Virus record (IMG/VR): IMGVR_UViG_3300036761_001135 | Coordinates: 62,001-126,000 of that record | DNA: 64,000 nucleotides | Source of the DNA: a virus | Reading direction: 5' to 3' (one strand) | Part shown: positions 49,381 to 58,185 of the stretch, piece after piece | How the letters are laid out: each line of letters begins with the position of its first letter | Position numbering within the stretch: the stretch's first letter is position 1 | The notes under the pieces: generated by a model | What the model saw: the letters and a program-made list of their open reading frames with translations, nothing else | Told to the model about the DNA's origin: nothing | Databases searched by the model: none | Translations under genes and position numbers: made by a program

Positions 49381-52152
49381 ATGAGTTTGACGATGCCTTA
49401 CGGGCAGAACCACTACATGGGCGAGTGCGCCACCGAGTCGGCGGCGCTGGTGTGGATTCGTGACAATAAGTGGGACAGCGCGGGGAACGGCACTGGCAAT
49501 CCGAAGGCTGGCATGGCGTTCTTCGATACGGGGGCGACCAAGCTCAAGGTGCATGACGGCAGCGCGTGGGTTGGACTAGGTAGCGCGAGTGCGGCAGGAT
49601 CGACGGGCTACGTCCAGTTCAATACTGGCGGGGTATTTGATGCCGAGGCCGCTCTCTTTTGGGATAAGTCGAATGACCGACTGGGCGTAGGGTGTTCGAA
49701 TCCATCATATGGGATTGAGGCTTCCAAGGATGGAGCACAGTCCGTCTGTATTTCAAGTTTTGGCACTGGCGTTTCGCCAAGCGTCATCATGCAACGCGGT
49801 CGCGGGTCGCGGGCGAGTTATTCAGCCATCAGCAGTGGAGACCTATTGGGGTCGGTTCGATTTGCAGGTTTTTACGACACTTCATCGGTCAGTTATGCCT
49901 CTGGGCAGATCCAGGTGGTGGCGACGGAGAATTGGAGCGGTAGTGCGTTTGGTGCGGAGATGCAGTTCCATACAGCTCCAAACGGTTCTGCTGGCATTAC
50001 GCAGCGCATGGTGATCACACAGGACGGCAGGTTTGGCTTTGGAGTAGCAGCGCCAGCGACGTTTATGCACTTACAGGCCGAGGCGAGCACGACGATCACG
50101 GCAGCGACCTATAGCAGCAGTGCGAGTGCGGCGCTGAACTTATTTCGAGCGCGGAACACGGTGGCTGTTCCACAGAATGTTCAGTTGGGCGACTATCTGG
50201 GGACTATCGCTTTTCGCGGGTACGTTGGAGGTGGGGCTACAGCGGGTCAGATTCAAGCAGTAGCGACGGAGAACTGGTCGGCCAGCTCGGGGACTGCGTT
50301 GACGTTTTGGACCTACCCGAACACCACGGGAGCGCTGACCGAGCGCGTGCGGATCGATCAGTCTGGGTACGTTGGCGTTGGAACGACGGCACCGACTTGG
50401 CAGGTCCATGCGTCTAGGGCAGGGGATGCGACGATAGGATCGACAGCGTATGGCACGGGCTATCGAGGCTATCTCCTCATGGCACATGCCAATGGGACGG
50501 AGGGAACGCCGACTACGCTTGGAAGTTATGACTATATCGGCCAGATCAGCTTTCTAGGGCACACGGGGACAGCGTTTCGTGGGGGAACGGCGATTCGTTC
50601 TATGACGTCGGAGGCGTGGACTGAGTCAAACCGTGGTTGCCAGATTGAGATTTTTACAACGGCGAGTACAACGAGCACGGTTCGTCAGATTGCGACGTTT
50701 GGGCAAGACGGATCTCTGACCATGGGAGTGGTTGGTACGTTGGGTGGCAAGATCGTGATGTCCGGTTTGACATCGGGAACATGTACGATTCAGGTGGCGG
50801 CGGCGGCGGGCACGGTCACGTTTCAGTTGCCGTCGACCAATGGCACGAACGGGTATTTTCTCAGGACGGACGGGGCAGGCGTGACGAGTTGGGCTGTCGC
50901 AACAGCGATTCCAGCGGGCAGCACAACACAAGTCCAATACAATAATGCTGGAGCATTTGGCGCAGATAGTGGTTTCACTTTTGATAGCACGAATAAAATA
51001 ATCGATCTTGCTGGAAGTGCGGTGAATTCAGGGTTACGTGTCACGGTGGCAGGCACTTCAGCTTTCCCATTTTTAACGTTCAGACGCTACAGGAATACCA
51101 TTGCATCGCCACAGGCGGTTCAAAGTGGAGATGTGATTGGACAGATTGCTTTTGTTGGCTATGGAACCACAGGAAATTATACGGGTTCAAATTTTGTTGG
51201 GTATGCAGATGCTACATGGACGGATTCGTCATCTCCGGCTTACATACTTTTCAGGACTACTCCTGCTGCATCTACGATTCCTGTCGAGCGACTGCGCATC
51301 ACGAGTACAGGACAGATCGCGACGGGAGCAGAGTCCGCACCAGATGTCGATCCAGGTGGACTCTGCATCCACCATGGAGCCAACGATGGGTATCCGTTGA
51401 CGTTCAAGAACAGCGACGTCAACCATCCGTTCACGGCGATCTGCGAAGCGGACACGTATCTCCGTACCAACAAGACGGACTCCGCCGCAGGCGGCGCGAA
51501 TTTCATCGGATTTGGCACAGGATCGGTCGGCATTGGCCTCTTGCTGGGAGGGGCCAACTCGAACCCCGTGAGTGGCACGTCCGATGGATGCGTGGCCATC
51601 GTGGCATACAAGAGCAACGGGACGACGGGGTTTGCGGCGTTGGCCGCGACAGAGAATTTGGCGGCCTTCCGCAGCTATCAGACGACGCAGGTGATCATCA
51701 AGGGGTCGGGCGACATTCACACCGTGGCCGGGTTGAAGATCGGGGCCTATGGCCAGACGGCGGCGGCGGGGGCCATCGAATGGAACGGCACCAACTTCCG
51801 AGGGTACACGGGGAGCGTGTGGAAGAACTTGGACGCGAGTGGCGGGACCACGGTGGACGCGGGCACGGCCCAGGGCCAGGTCTTGTTCTGGAACAACGCG
51901 GGCAGCGCGTGGACCTACGCGGAGACTTCGGAGTGGATCTGGGATGACACCAACAAGCGGGTGGGCATCAATGAGGCAGCGCCCAGCTCGCGCCTGGACG
52001 TGGGCGGGGACGTGGAGATCGCCAGCAACGGCTGGCACTACTACGGCGACCCGAGCACGGACGGGTCATGGCGCACGGGGCGGGTGAGTGCGGATCTGGT
52101 GGTGCAGAAGCGGGAGAGCGGCACCTGGAATACGAAGCACACGTTCTCGTGA
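49381..52152 (+). CDS. Long tail fibre protein
   Basis: 923 aa. The N-terminal anchoring segment (PYGQNHYMGECATESAALVW, KVHDGSAWVGL) is followed by many fibre repeats of the type ERVRIDQSGYVGVGTTAPTW and a TNGTNGYFLRTDGAGVTSW module also seen in the gene at 52189. No Shine-Dalgarno sequence precedes ATG 49381; the tnpB element lies directly upstream and may have displaced it. The DNA around 50940-51300 is AT-richer than the rest, suggesting recombination within the fibre. Confidence 0.7.
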   Translation: MSLTMPYGQNHYMGECATESAALVWIRDNKWDSAGNGTGNPKAGMAFFDTGATKLKVHDGSAWVGLGSASAAGSTGYVQFNTGGVFDAEAALFWDKSNDRLGVGCSNPSYGIEASKDGAQSVCISSFGTGVSPSVIMQRGRGSRASYSAISSGDLLGSVRFAGFYDTSSVSYASGQIQVVATENWSGSAFGAEMQFHTAPNGSAGITQRMVITQDGRFGFGVAAPATFMHLQAEASTTITAATYSSSASAALNLFRARNTVAVPQNVQLGDYLGTIAFRGYVGGGATAGQIQAVATENWSASSGTALTFWTYPNTTGALTERVRIDQSGYVGVGTTAPTWQVHASRAGDATIGSTAYGTGYRGYLLMAHANGTEGTPTTLGSYDYIGQISFLGHTGTAFRGGTAIRSMTSEAWTESNRGCQIEIFTTASTTSTVRQIATFGQDGSLTMGVVGTLGGKIVMSGLTSGTCTIQVAAAAGTVTFQLPSTNGTNGYFLRTDGAGVTSWAVATAIPAGSTTQVQYNNAGAFGADSGFTFDSTNKIIDLAGSAVNSGLRVTVAGTSAFPFLTFRRYRNTIASPQAVQSGDVIGQIAFVGYGTTGNYTGSNFVGYADATWTDSSSPAYILFRTTPAASTIPVERLRITSTGQIATGAESAPDVDPGGLCIHHGANDGYPLTFKNSDVNHPFTAICEADTYLRTNKTDSAAGGANFIGFGTGSVGIGLLLGGANSNPVSGTSDGCVAIVAYKSNGTTGFAALAATENLAAFRSYQTTQVIIKGSGDIHTVAGLKIGAYGQTAAAGAIEWNGTNFRGYTGSVWKNLDASGGTTVDAGTAQGQVLFWNNAGSAWTYAETSEWIWDDTNKRVGINEAAPSSRLDVGGDVEIASNGWHYYGDPSTDGSWRTGRVSADLVVQKRESGTWNTKHTFS

Positions 52153-52156
52153 GGAC

Positions 52157-52172
52157 GCGAACCCAGGTTCGC
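52157..52172. repeat. Dispersed palindrome copy 9
   Basis: GCGAACCCAGGTTCGC, 4 bp after the stop at 52152 and before GAGGAG of the next fibre gene. Confidence 0.85.
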
Positions 52173-52188
52173 CTGGTGAGGAGTACCG

Positions 52189-55100
52189 ATGGGCATTCAG
52201 TACGATAGCGCGAACAATCAGGTGGTCTTCAGCGGGGATGCCTACGTCAAGCGGGAGGCGGCGGGCGCGATCCGGTTGGGCAACGCCAGCACGGGCCTGG
52301 TGGCATCCGACCACGCGCTGTTCGCGGCGATCAGCACGCCGACAACGCCCGGATCGGGGCTGGGCCGCCTGTTTGCGAATGGGGCCGGGGCGAGTGACAT
52401 CTACTGGCTGAACAGCGGTGGGGTGGCGGTCTCGCTCACGCAGTCGCAGACGTTCTCGACGCTACAAGGCGAGCCAACGGGCTTGCCGAATCGCACGGAC
52501 TCGACGCTGTCGTTCAACAACACCACGCGGGAGTTCACGATTGCTCCAGCGGTGACGAGTTTCGACGTCTATTCGAAGGGCACCAAGTACACCAAGAGTA
52601 GCGCCCAGACGGTGACGCTGACGGACGTGACAGGGCTGCACTATGTCTACTTCGACGCGAGCGGCGTGCTCCAGAAGGCGACCTCGACGTGGGATCTCGG
52701 CGCGGGGATCTCGCCCGTGGCGACGGTGTACTGGAACACCGATCTGGACCAGGGGCGTATCGGCGAGGAGCGGCACGGCCTGGTCATGGACTGGGCCACC
52801 CATGACTACATGCACGAGACGCTGGGGTCTCGCTATGTGAACGGGCTCGGCGGTAGTTTCACGAACACCACGTTCACGATCACGGACGGCGTGTATCGAG
52901 ACGAGGACATCCGTCATGTGCCCGGTCAGCAGACGCAGTGTCGGGTGTTTCGGCGCGATGGGAGTGGGAACTGGACCTGGGGTAGCAAGGGCACGCTGTA
53001 CTACGTGGTTCAGAACACGCACCTGACCTACGACAACGGCGGCACGCTGACCGAGACGAACAGCAACGACTACGTGGCGGTTTGGTTCTTCGTGACGAAC
53101 GATCCCGAGACGCCGATCTACGTGATCATGGGGCAGCGCAAGGACGGCAACATCGCCGATGCGCGCAACAACAACACCTACGACCAGTTGAGCCTGACCA
53201 ATCTCCCAGCCAAGGAGTTCAAGGTGCTGTATCGCGTCATACTGCGGGACGACGCGAGTCCCTACGAGGAGGCGCAGGATCTGCGCAGCCTGGCGGTGGT
53301 GTCCTCGGGGACGTATGTGGCGACAGACCACAACAGCCTCACGAATCGCACCGTGCTGGGGTCGCATCCGGCGAGCGCGATCACGGTGGATGTGGGAGCG
53401 TTCACGGGCTTCTTGACGGGGACCACCAGCGGGCAGACCGCGTTTGCGACGTTGGACACGCACACGCATGCGCCGCCCACGGGCGATACCAAGGTAATCT
53501 ACAACGACGGCGGGGCGTGGGCCGCAGCGAACGTCTACTACACCAAGGCCAATGGGTATCTCGGTGTGGGCCAGGCCACGCCGGGCGAGCGCCTGCACCT
53601 CAAGGACGGGTCGGATAACGGCGCGGTAGTGCTCGGGGCGCACCAGAACGCGACGGCCATCGCAGGCACCGTGGAGTGGACGGGGACGGCGCTGCGCTGG
53701 TACGACGGGTCGACTTGGAAGAGTGCGGGCATCGAGCTGACCGATCCGTTGCTGTACAAGGGGGCCATCGACTGCTCGACGAATCCCAACTATCCGGCAG
53801 CGGACGCGGGGTTCACCTACCGCATCAGCGTGGCGGGCAAGATCGGCGGGGCCAGCGGGCCGAACGTCGAGGCGGGCGACATGCTGGTCTGCCATGTGGA
53901 TGGGTCCGCAGCGGGCACCCACGCTGTTGTGGGGGCCAACTGGGACATCCTCCAGATCAATTTGGACGGGTCGGTGATCGGCCCGACGAGCGCGACGGAT
54001 TCGGCAGTAGCGCTGTTCGATTCGACGACGGGGAAGTTGATCAAGAACTCGTTGGTCACGATTGACGGGAGCGGGTCGGTCAACATTCCCAGCGGGCAGA
54101 GCTACAAGATCAATGGGACCGCGTTGACGGCGGCGAACGTGGGGGCGGAACCGACGTTGCCGTTGAGTACGCGAGGGGATCTGCTCTACCGCAACGCGAG
54201 CAACGTGACGGCGCGGTTAGCTGTGGGGACGAACGAGCAGGTGATCACGACGAACGGGACCGACGCCTCTTGGGGGGCGGTGCCAGGGCGGCACGATGCC
54301 GTGACGTTGGCGACGTCAGCAACGACGGGTGGGCTTGGCCTGTCTACGCAGGAGATCAGCTTCCAGGCGGCGTCAGGGTCCACGAACGGGTATCTGACGA
54401 GCACCAACTGGACCACGTTCAACAGTAAGGTGAGCGGGGCGGCGGGTAGCAACACTGAAATTCAGTACAACAGTAGCGGCGCGTTCGCGGCGAGTTCCAA
54501 TCTGGTGTGGGACAACGGGAATGTGCGGCTAGGCATCGGTGGGGCGCCGCAGGCGACGTTGGACGTGCAGGCGGCCTCGGCGTGGATTCGGGCCATGGGA
54601 TCGACGAACCCGTACATTTCAGCCCAGGACACGACCAACAGTTGCGTGGCGAAGATCCAGGCGTTGGATACAGCCGTTTCCGTGGGCGCACAGAGCGACC
54701 ATGAGGTGCGCTTCATCGTGAACAACGCGGCGAAGATGTACCTCACGACGACGGGCCGGTTAGGGATCAACGTCGCCGCGCCCTCGTACATCCTGCACAC
54801 GTCGGTCGATGGGCGTGGCGACGTCCAGTTCGACGCGCACAGCGCCTCGGACGATGGGACGTTCTTGTGGTTGCGGCGGAGCGGCGGCACGCAGGCGAGT
54901 CCGGCAGCGGTGCCATCGGGGCATCGGCTGGGGAACATCGCCTTCGCAGGGTACTATGATGCGTCCAATTCGAGCTGGGGTGCCGTGATCCAGTCCATGG
55001 CCTACGGGCTGTGGTCGGCTACGAATCGCGGAGCCTGCCTGCAATTCTACACGACGACGACGGGCACGACCGCGCTGACCGAGCGCATGCGGATCATCGA

Positions 55101-56913
55101 CAGCGGGTACGTGGGGATCGGAGCCACCGCGCCTGACGCGAAGTTGCAGGTTGGAACTTGGATCGAGAACAACACCGTTGGCAATACGCCGACCGTTTTG
55201 TTTTGGGGAAATTCTCCTATGTCCGCGACCTCGGAGACGGTGTTGCGCTTGCAGCGTCCTGTGGCGTCTGGCGTGACCTATGGAGGCGGTGCGGATTTCA
55301 ATATTTACAGGTACACCACTGGAACGACAGCTCCATACACGCAGATGGATATCGCGCTGAAGGATGCCGTCTCGTACACGCAGACGGCCACGGTCAACGT
55401 GATCTCCATGCGAGATACCGGGGCAGTAGGCATCGGCAACATTACGCCAGACACGTTGCTCACTTTGGGCACGGCGGGCACGAAGGCGGGCGTGATCAAG
55501 ATCGCGGGCGGGACCAGTGGGGCGTGTACGGTGCGTGTCGCAGCGGCGGCGGGAAGCGGCACGATCTTCGAGTTACCCGCGACCAATGGCACCAACGGAT
55601 ATTTCCTCAAGACGGACGGAACGGGCGTGACCAGTTGGGCGGCGGCGGGGAGCGGGGGAACGCCAGGTGGTAGTGACACCTATGTGCAGTTCAACAACTC
55701 CAGTGCCTTTGGCGGTGACTCGAATTTCATCTGGGATAACACCAATAAGCGTGTGGGCGTGGGCGTGGCAACCACGCTGAATTATGAAATCCAGATCACG
55801 AAGGATTCGGCTGCGGCATCTTTTGCGGCATACGCTTTTGGTTCGACAGCGACTTATGTTCCAGAGATAAGGATGTTTCGGGCGCGTGGATCGTATGCGA
55901 GTCCGAGTGCTGTCTCTACCGGAGATGTACTTGGTCATTGGGGAGCATCAGGTTATGGAACTTCGTATTATATTCATACAGGGTCAATAGAGTTCATTGC
56001 TCGTGGTACGTATTCGTCTTCGTCTGGTTCTACCACTTTGCGTTTTATGAAGTCGCTAAGTGGTGCTGCTAGTGAATCATCTTATTTGCTCCACAACGTG
56101 GATAATCAGGCATTGTATACTTTAGAGGCGTATACATCTTATGACAGTTTCACTTTGAGCATGTCTTCGACTGAGTTTTTGCGTCCCACAGTAGTAGCAC
56201 AACGTACATGGGGTGGTACTACTAGTGCGGCGCGGGATGCAGCACTGATTGCGGTACATGGGTCGTCTTCGACAGCGAATGAGGGTGGATGGTTTTGGGC
56301 GATGCGATCTAGCGGGTTGACCTCGCGCAGTATCGTCACCAATGGCGATTCAGTGGGTGGTATCCAGGGGATCGCCTATTCGGGCAATTCGACGTATCCA
56401 TGGGTTCGCGTGGGTTCAATTGCGTTTGAGATGGACGGAACGTTGAGCACGACTGCGATGCCAAGTCGGATTACGTTCTGGACGGTGGCGTCGGGTGGAA
56501 TTGTGTTGTCGGAGCGCATTCGAATAGACAACGCGGGTAAGTTATATTCATATCAGATGTATAGTGGGTACACGATTGGTGGAACCAACAAGGCGGTGTA
56601 CGTCGATTCGACAGGGATGGTTGGCGTCCTTTCATCTTCTCTTCGGACCAAACAGGACGTCGTGGACATGGAGGACGTTGAGTGGATAGACCGGCTGCAT
56701 CCGGTGAATTTCTGCTATCGGTCGACGCCTGGGGTGAAGCAGTATGGCCTGATCGCGGAAGAGGTCGAGGGCGTGAACCGGGACATCGTCGGGTACGACT
56801 GGGAGGGGCTACCGGATAGCGTGAATTACGACAGGCTCGTTCCGGTGCTGCTCAAGGCAGTCAAGGATCTTCGGGGCGAGGTGCAACGATTACGGGCAGA
56901 ACTGTTGCCATAG
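52189..56913 (+). CDS. Giant tail fibre with C-terminal S74 intramolecular chaperone
   Basis: 1574 aa. Middle region with repeated fibre modules (RMRIIDSGYVGIGATAPDAK, TNGTNGYFLKTDGTGVTSW, FIWDNTNKRVGVG). The final ~95 residues are a Peptidase_S74/endosialidase-type chaperone: SSSLRTKQDVVDM (Ser-Lys dyad), LHPVNFCYR, YGLIAEEVEGVN, YDRLVPVLLKAVKDL and a terminal coiled coil. The domain helps the trimer fold and then cuts itself off. The DNA at about 55780-56200 is AT-rich relative to the rest of the gene. Confidence 0.8.
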   Translation: MGIQYDSANNQVVFSGDAYVKREAAGAIRLGNASTGLVASDHALFAAISTPTTPGSGLGRLFANGAGASDIYWLNSGGVAVSLTQSQTFSTLQGEPTGLPNRTDSTLSFNNTTREFTIAPAVTSFDVYSKGTKYTKSSAQTVTLTDVTGLHYVYFDASGVLQKATSTWDLGAGISPVATVYWNTDLDQGRIGEERHGLVMDWATHDYMHETLGSRYVNGLGGSFTNTTFTITDGVYRDEDIRHVPGQQTQCRVFRRDGSGNWTWGSKGTLYYVVQNTHLTYDNGGTLTETNSNDYVAVWFFVTNDPETPIYVIMGQRKDGNIADARNNNTYDQLSLTNLPAKEFKVLYRVILRDDASPYEEAQDLRSLAVVSSGTYVATDHNSLTNRTVLGSHPASAITVDVGAFTGFLTGTTSGQTAFATLDTHTHAPPTGDTKVIYNDGGAWAAANVYYTKANGYLGVGQATPGERLHLKDGSDNGAVVLGAHQNATAIAGTVEWTGTALRWYDGSTWKSAGIELTDPLLYKGAIDCSTNPNYPAADAGFTYRISVAGKIGGASGPNVEAGDMLVCHVDGSAAGTHAVVGANWDILQINLDGSVIGPTSATDSAVALFDSTTGKLIKNSLVTIDGSGSVNIPSGQSYKINGTALTAANVGAEPTLPLSTRGDLLYRNASNVTARLAVGTNEQVITTNGTDASWGAVPGRHDAVTLATSATTGGLGLSTQEISFQAASGSTNGYLTSTNWTTFNSKVSGAAGSNTEIQYNSSGAFAASSNLVWDNGNVRLGIGGAPQATLDVQAASAWIRAMGSTNPYISAQDTTNSCVAKIQALDTAVSVGAQSDHEVRFIVNNAAKMYLTTTGRLGINVAAPSYILHTSVDGRGDVQFDAHSASDDGTFLWLRRSGGTQASPAAVPSGHRLGNIAFAGYYDASNSSWGAVIQSMAYGLWSATNRGACLQFYTTTTGTTALTERMRIIDSGYVGIGATAPDAKLQVGTWIENNTVGNTPTVLFWGNSPMSATSETVLRLQRPVASGVTYGGGADFNIYRYTTGTTAPYTQMDIALKDAVSYTQTATVNVISMRDTGAVGIGNITPDTLLTLGTAGTKAGVIKIAGGTSGACTVRVAAAAGSGTIFELPATNGTNGYFLKTDGTGVTSWAAAGSGGTPGGSDTYVQFNNSSAFGGDSNFIWDNTNKRVGVGVATTLNYEIQITKDSAAASFAAYAFGSTATYVPEIRMFRARGSYASPSAVSTGDVLGHWGASGYGTSYYIHTGSIEFIARGTYSSSSGSTTLRFMKSLSGAASESSYLLHNVDNQALYTLEAYTSYDSFTLSMSSTEFLRPTVVAQRTWGGTTSAARDAALIAVHGSSSTANEGGWFWAMRSSGLTSRSIVTNGDSVGGIQGIAYSGNSTYPWVRVGSIAFEMDGTLSTTAMPSRITFWTVASGGIVLSERIRIDNAGKLYSYQMYSGYTIGGTNKAVYVDSTGMVGVLSSSLRTKQDVVDMEDVEWIDRLHPVNFCYRSTPGVKQYGLIAEEVEGVNRDIVGYDWEGLPDSVNYDRLVPVLLKAVKDLRGEVQRLRAELLP

Positions 56914-56937
56914 CAGGAGAGACACTGGTCTATTGAA

Positions 56938-56978
56938 AACGTGGCGCAATAGAATGGCTGCGTGATAACGTGGCGCAA
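56938..56978 (+). repeat. Pair of 12-bp direct repeats
   Basis: AACGTGGCGCAA at 56938-56949 and 56967-56978, 29 bp apart, in the 82-bp gap before the gene at 56996. TAGAAT (56950-56955) follows the first copy and could be part of a promoter, but no suitable -35 box is seen. Confidence 0.5.
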
Positions 56979-56995
56979 GATGTCGGAGGTGTGTG

Positions 56996-57250
56996 ATGAG
57001 TTGGAGCGCAAGCGAGAAGAAGTGGGCCGAGGAGATGCTGCGTGGTTTTTACAGCGGCATGTCGAGTCAACCGGTGACGGCGCAGGACATCGACACGTTG
57101 GTGTTTGGGGCCGTCGAGGTGGATCGCAAGGCTGTGGCGACGGCCTACGCGCAGACCGTCATCAAGCCGCGCCTAGAGAACAGCCTGACGGCGTTGGACG
57201 ATCAGGCGGCGGTGGTAGAGGTAGAGATTGCGGAGATCCCGTCCTCTTGA
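56996..57250 (+). CDS. Small hypothetical protein
   Basis: 84 aa. ATG 56996 with GGAGGT (a GTG precedes it). Helical N-terminal half (SEKKWAEEMLRGFYSGM), acidic C terminus. First of three small genes between the fibre genes; unknown. Confidence 0.55.
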   Translation: MSWSASEKKWAEEMLRGFYSGMSSQPVTAQDIDTLVFGAVEVDRKAVATAYAQTVIKPRLENSLTALDDQAAVVEVEIAEIPSS

Positions 57251-57299
57251 AATGGGGGGTCGGACGTTGGTGCAAGATGCACGTTGAAAGGGTGAGTTG

Positions 57300-57794
57300 A
57301 TGAAGTTGAAGAACGAGTTGTGTTTCGAGGGTGACGCGGTGATGGCAAAGGTCGAGAAGGTGAAGAACGTGCCAGTGGCCTGGGCCATGGCTCGAAACAG
57401 GGAGAAGTTGGAGAAGCCGTTGGCGGACGTGCGCAAGATGCTAGAGAGCACGGCGGCGATGAAGGCGTTGAATGAGGCGATCCAGAAGGCGGCGGAGGCG
57501 CACGCGGAGAAGAACGCGGACGGCAAGCCGAAGACCGAGATCGCGGATGATCGTGTGATGATGCGGTTGGCGGACACGGCGGGGTACACGGCGGCGGTGG
57601 AGGCCCTGCGGGCGTCTGAGGAGCACGCACAGGCCCTCGTGGACGAGAAGGAACTGAAGGAAAAAGAAACGGCCCTGCTGGCCGAGACTATCGACTGGGA
57701 GCCGTACAAGCTCAAGGTGGAGCGTTTGAAGGACGGCGACATGGACGGCGCGCAGATGCGCGTGCTGTTCAAGATGGGCATTTTGGAGGAGTAG
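57300..57794 (+). CDS. Coiled-coil protein, DUF1617-like
   Basis: 164 aa. Begins MKLKNEL, then a long charged helix (MARNREKLEKPLADVRKML) and a C-terminal IDWEPYKLKVERL. The beginning and plan resemble DUF1617, small phage tail-module proteins near the lysis genes, but similarity is only general. Confidence 0.5.
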   Translation: MKLKNELCFEGDAVMAKVEKVKNVPVAWAMARNREKLEKPLADVRKMLESTAAMKALNEAIQKAAEAHAEKNADGKPKTEIADDRVMMRLADTAGYTAAVEALRASEEHAQALVDEKELKEKETALLAETIDWEPYKLKVERLKDGDMDGAQMRVLFKMGILEE

Positions 57795-57819
57795 CGCAAA
57801 CCACAAAGGAGGCGACGCC

Positions 57820-58143
57820 ATGGATCTAGTGAGCATCCTGATTACGCCACAGGTGTTGGCCATTGCGGCGGCGACGGTAGCGTTGATCTATTTCCTTGGC
57901 CAGATTCCGTTTCGGCGTAGCAAGTTAGTCAATGCTCGTTGGTGGCGTCGTCTCCTTCCACTTTTGCCGTTGGCCATGGGCGTTGGGATGGCGTTTTTGC
58001 CGGGGGTGTTACCGGCGGACGTGGCGCTGTCCAAGGGCTGGGGAACCAACGTCCTTGTGGGGCTATGGTCGGGCCTGGTAGCATCGCAGGGGCGCGCTGT
58101 ATTCAAGCGTCTTGTTGTGGATAAGCTCGAACCCAAGGAGTAG
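57820..58143 (+). CDS. Holin-like membrane protein
   Basis: 107 aa. Three hydrophobic segments: about 8-26 (ITPQVLAIAAATVALIYFL), 45-65 (LPLLPLAMGVGMAFLPGVLP) and 76-92 (NVLVGLWSGLVASQG), with a basic loop (RRSKLVNARWWRR) between the first two and a charged tail. Size and topology fit a three-segment holin, which would release an endolysin such as the amidase at 26245. Another membrane role is possible. Confidence 0.55.
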   Translation: MDLVSILITPQVLAIAAATVALIYFLGQIPFRRSKLVNARWWRRLLPLLPLAMGVGMAFLPGVLPADVALSKGWGTNVLVGLWSGLVASQGRAVFKRLVVDKLEPKE

Positions 58144-58185
58144 TCCTGGGGTCGATTACCCTGTACGCGGAAGGAATAGGGACAC

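Noticed and set aside
52462-53922. 486-aa minus-strand frame inside the giant fibre gene
   Set aside because: Arg/His-rich composition typical of an antisense shadow; the fibre frame has clear fibre modules and an S74 domain.
56950-56955. Promoter TAGAAT upstream of the gene at 56996
   Set aside because: No -35 box at a usable distance; retained only as a note with the 12-bp direct repeats.
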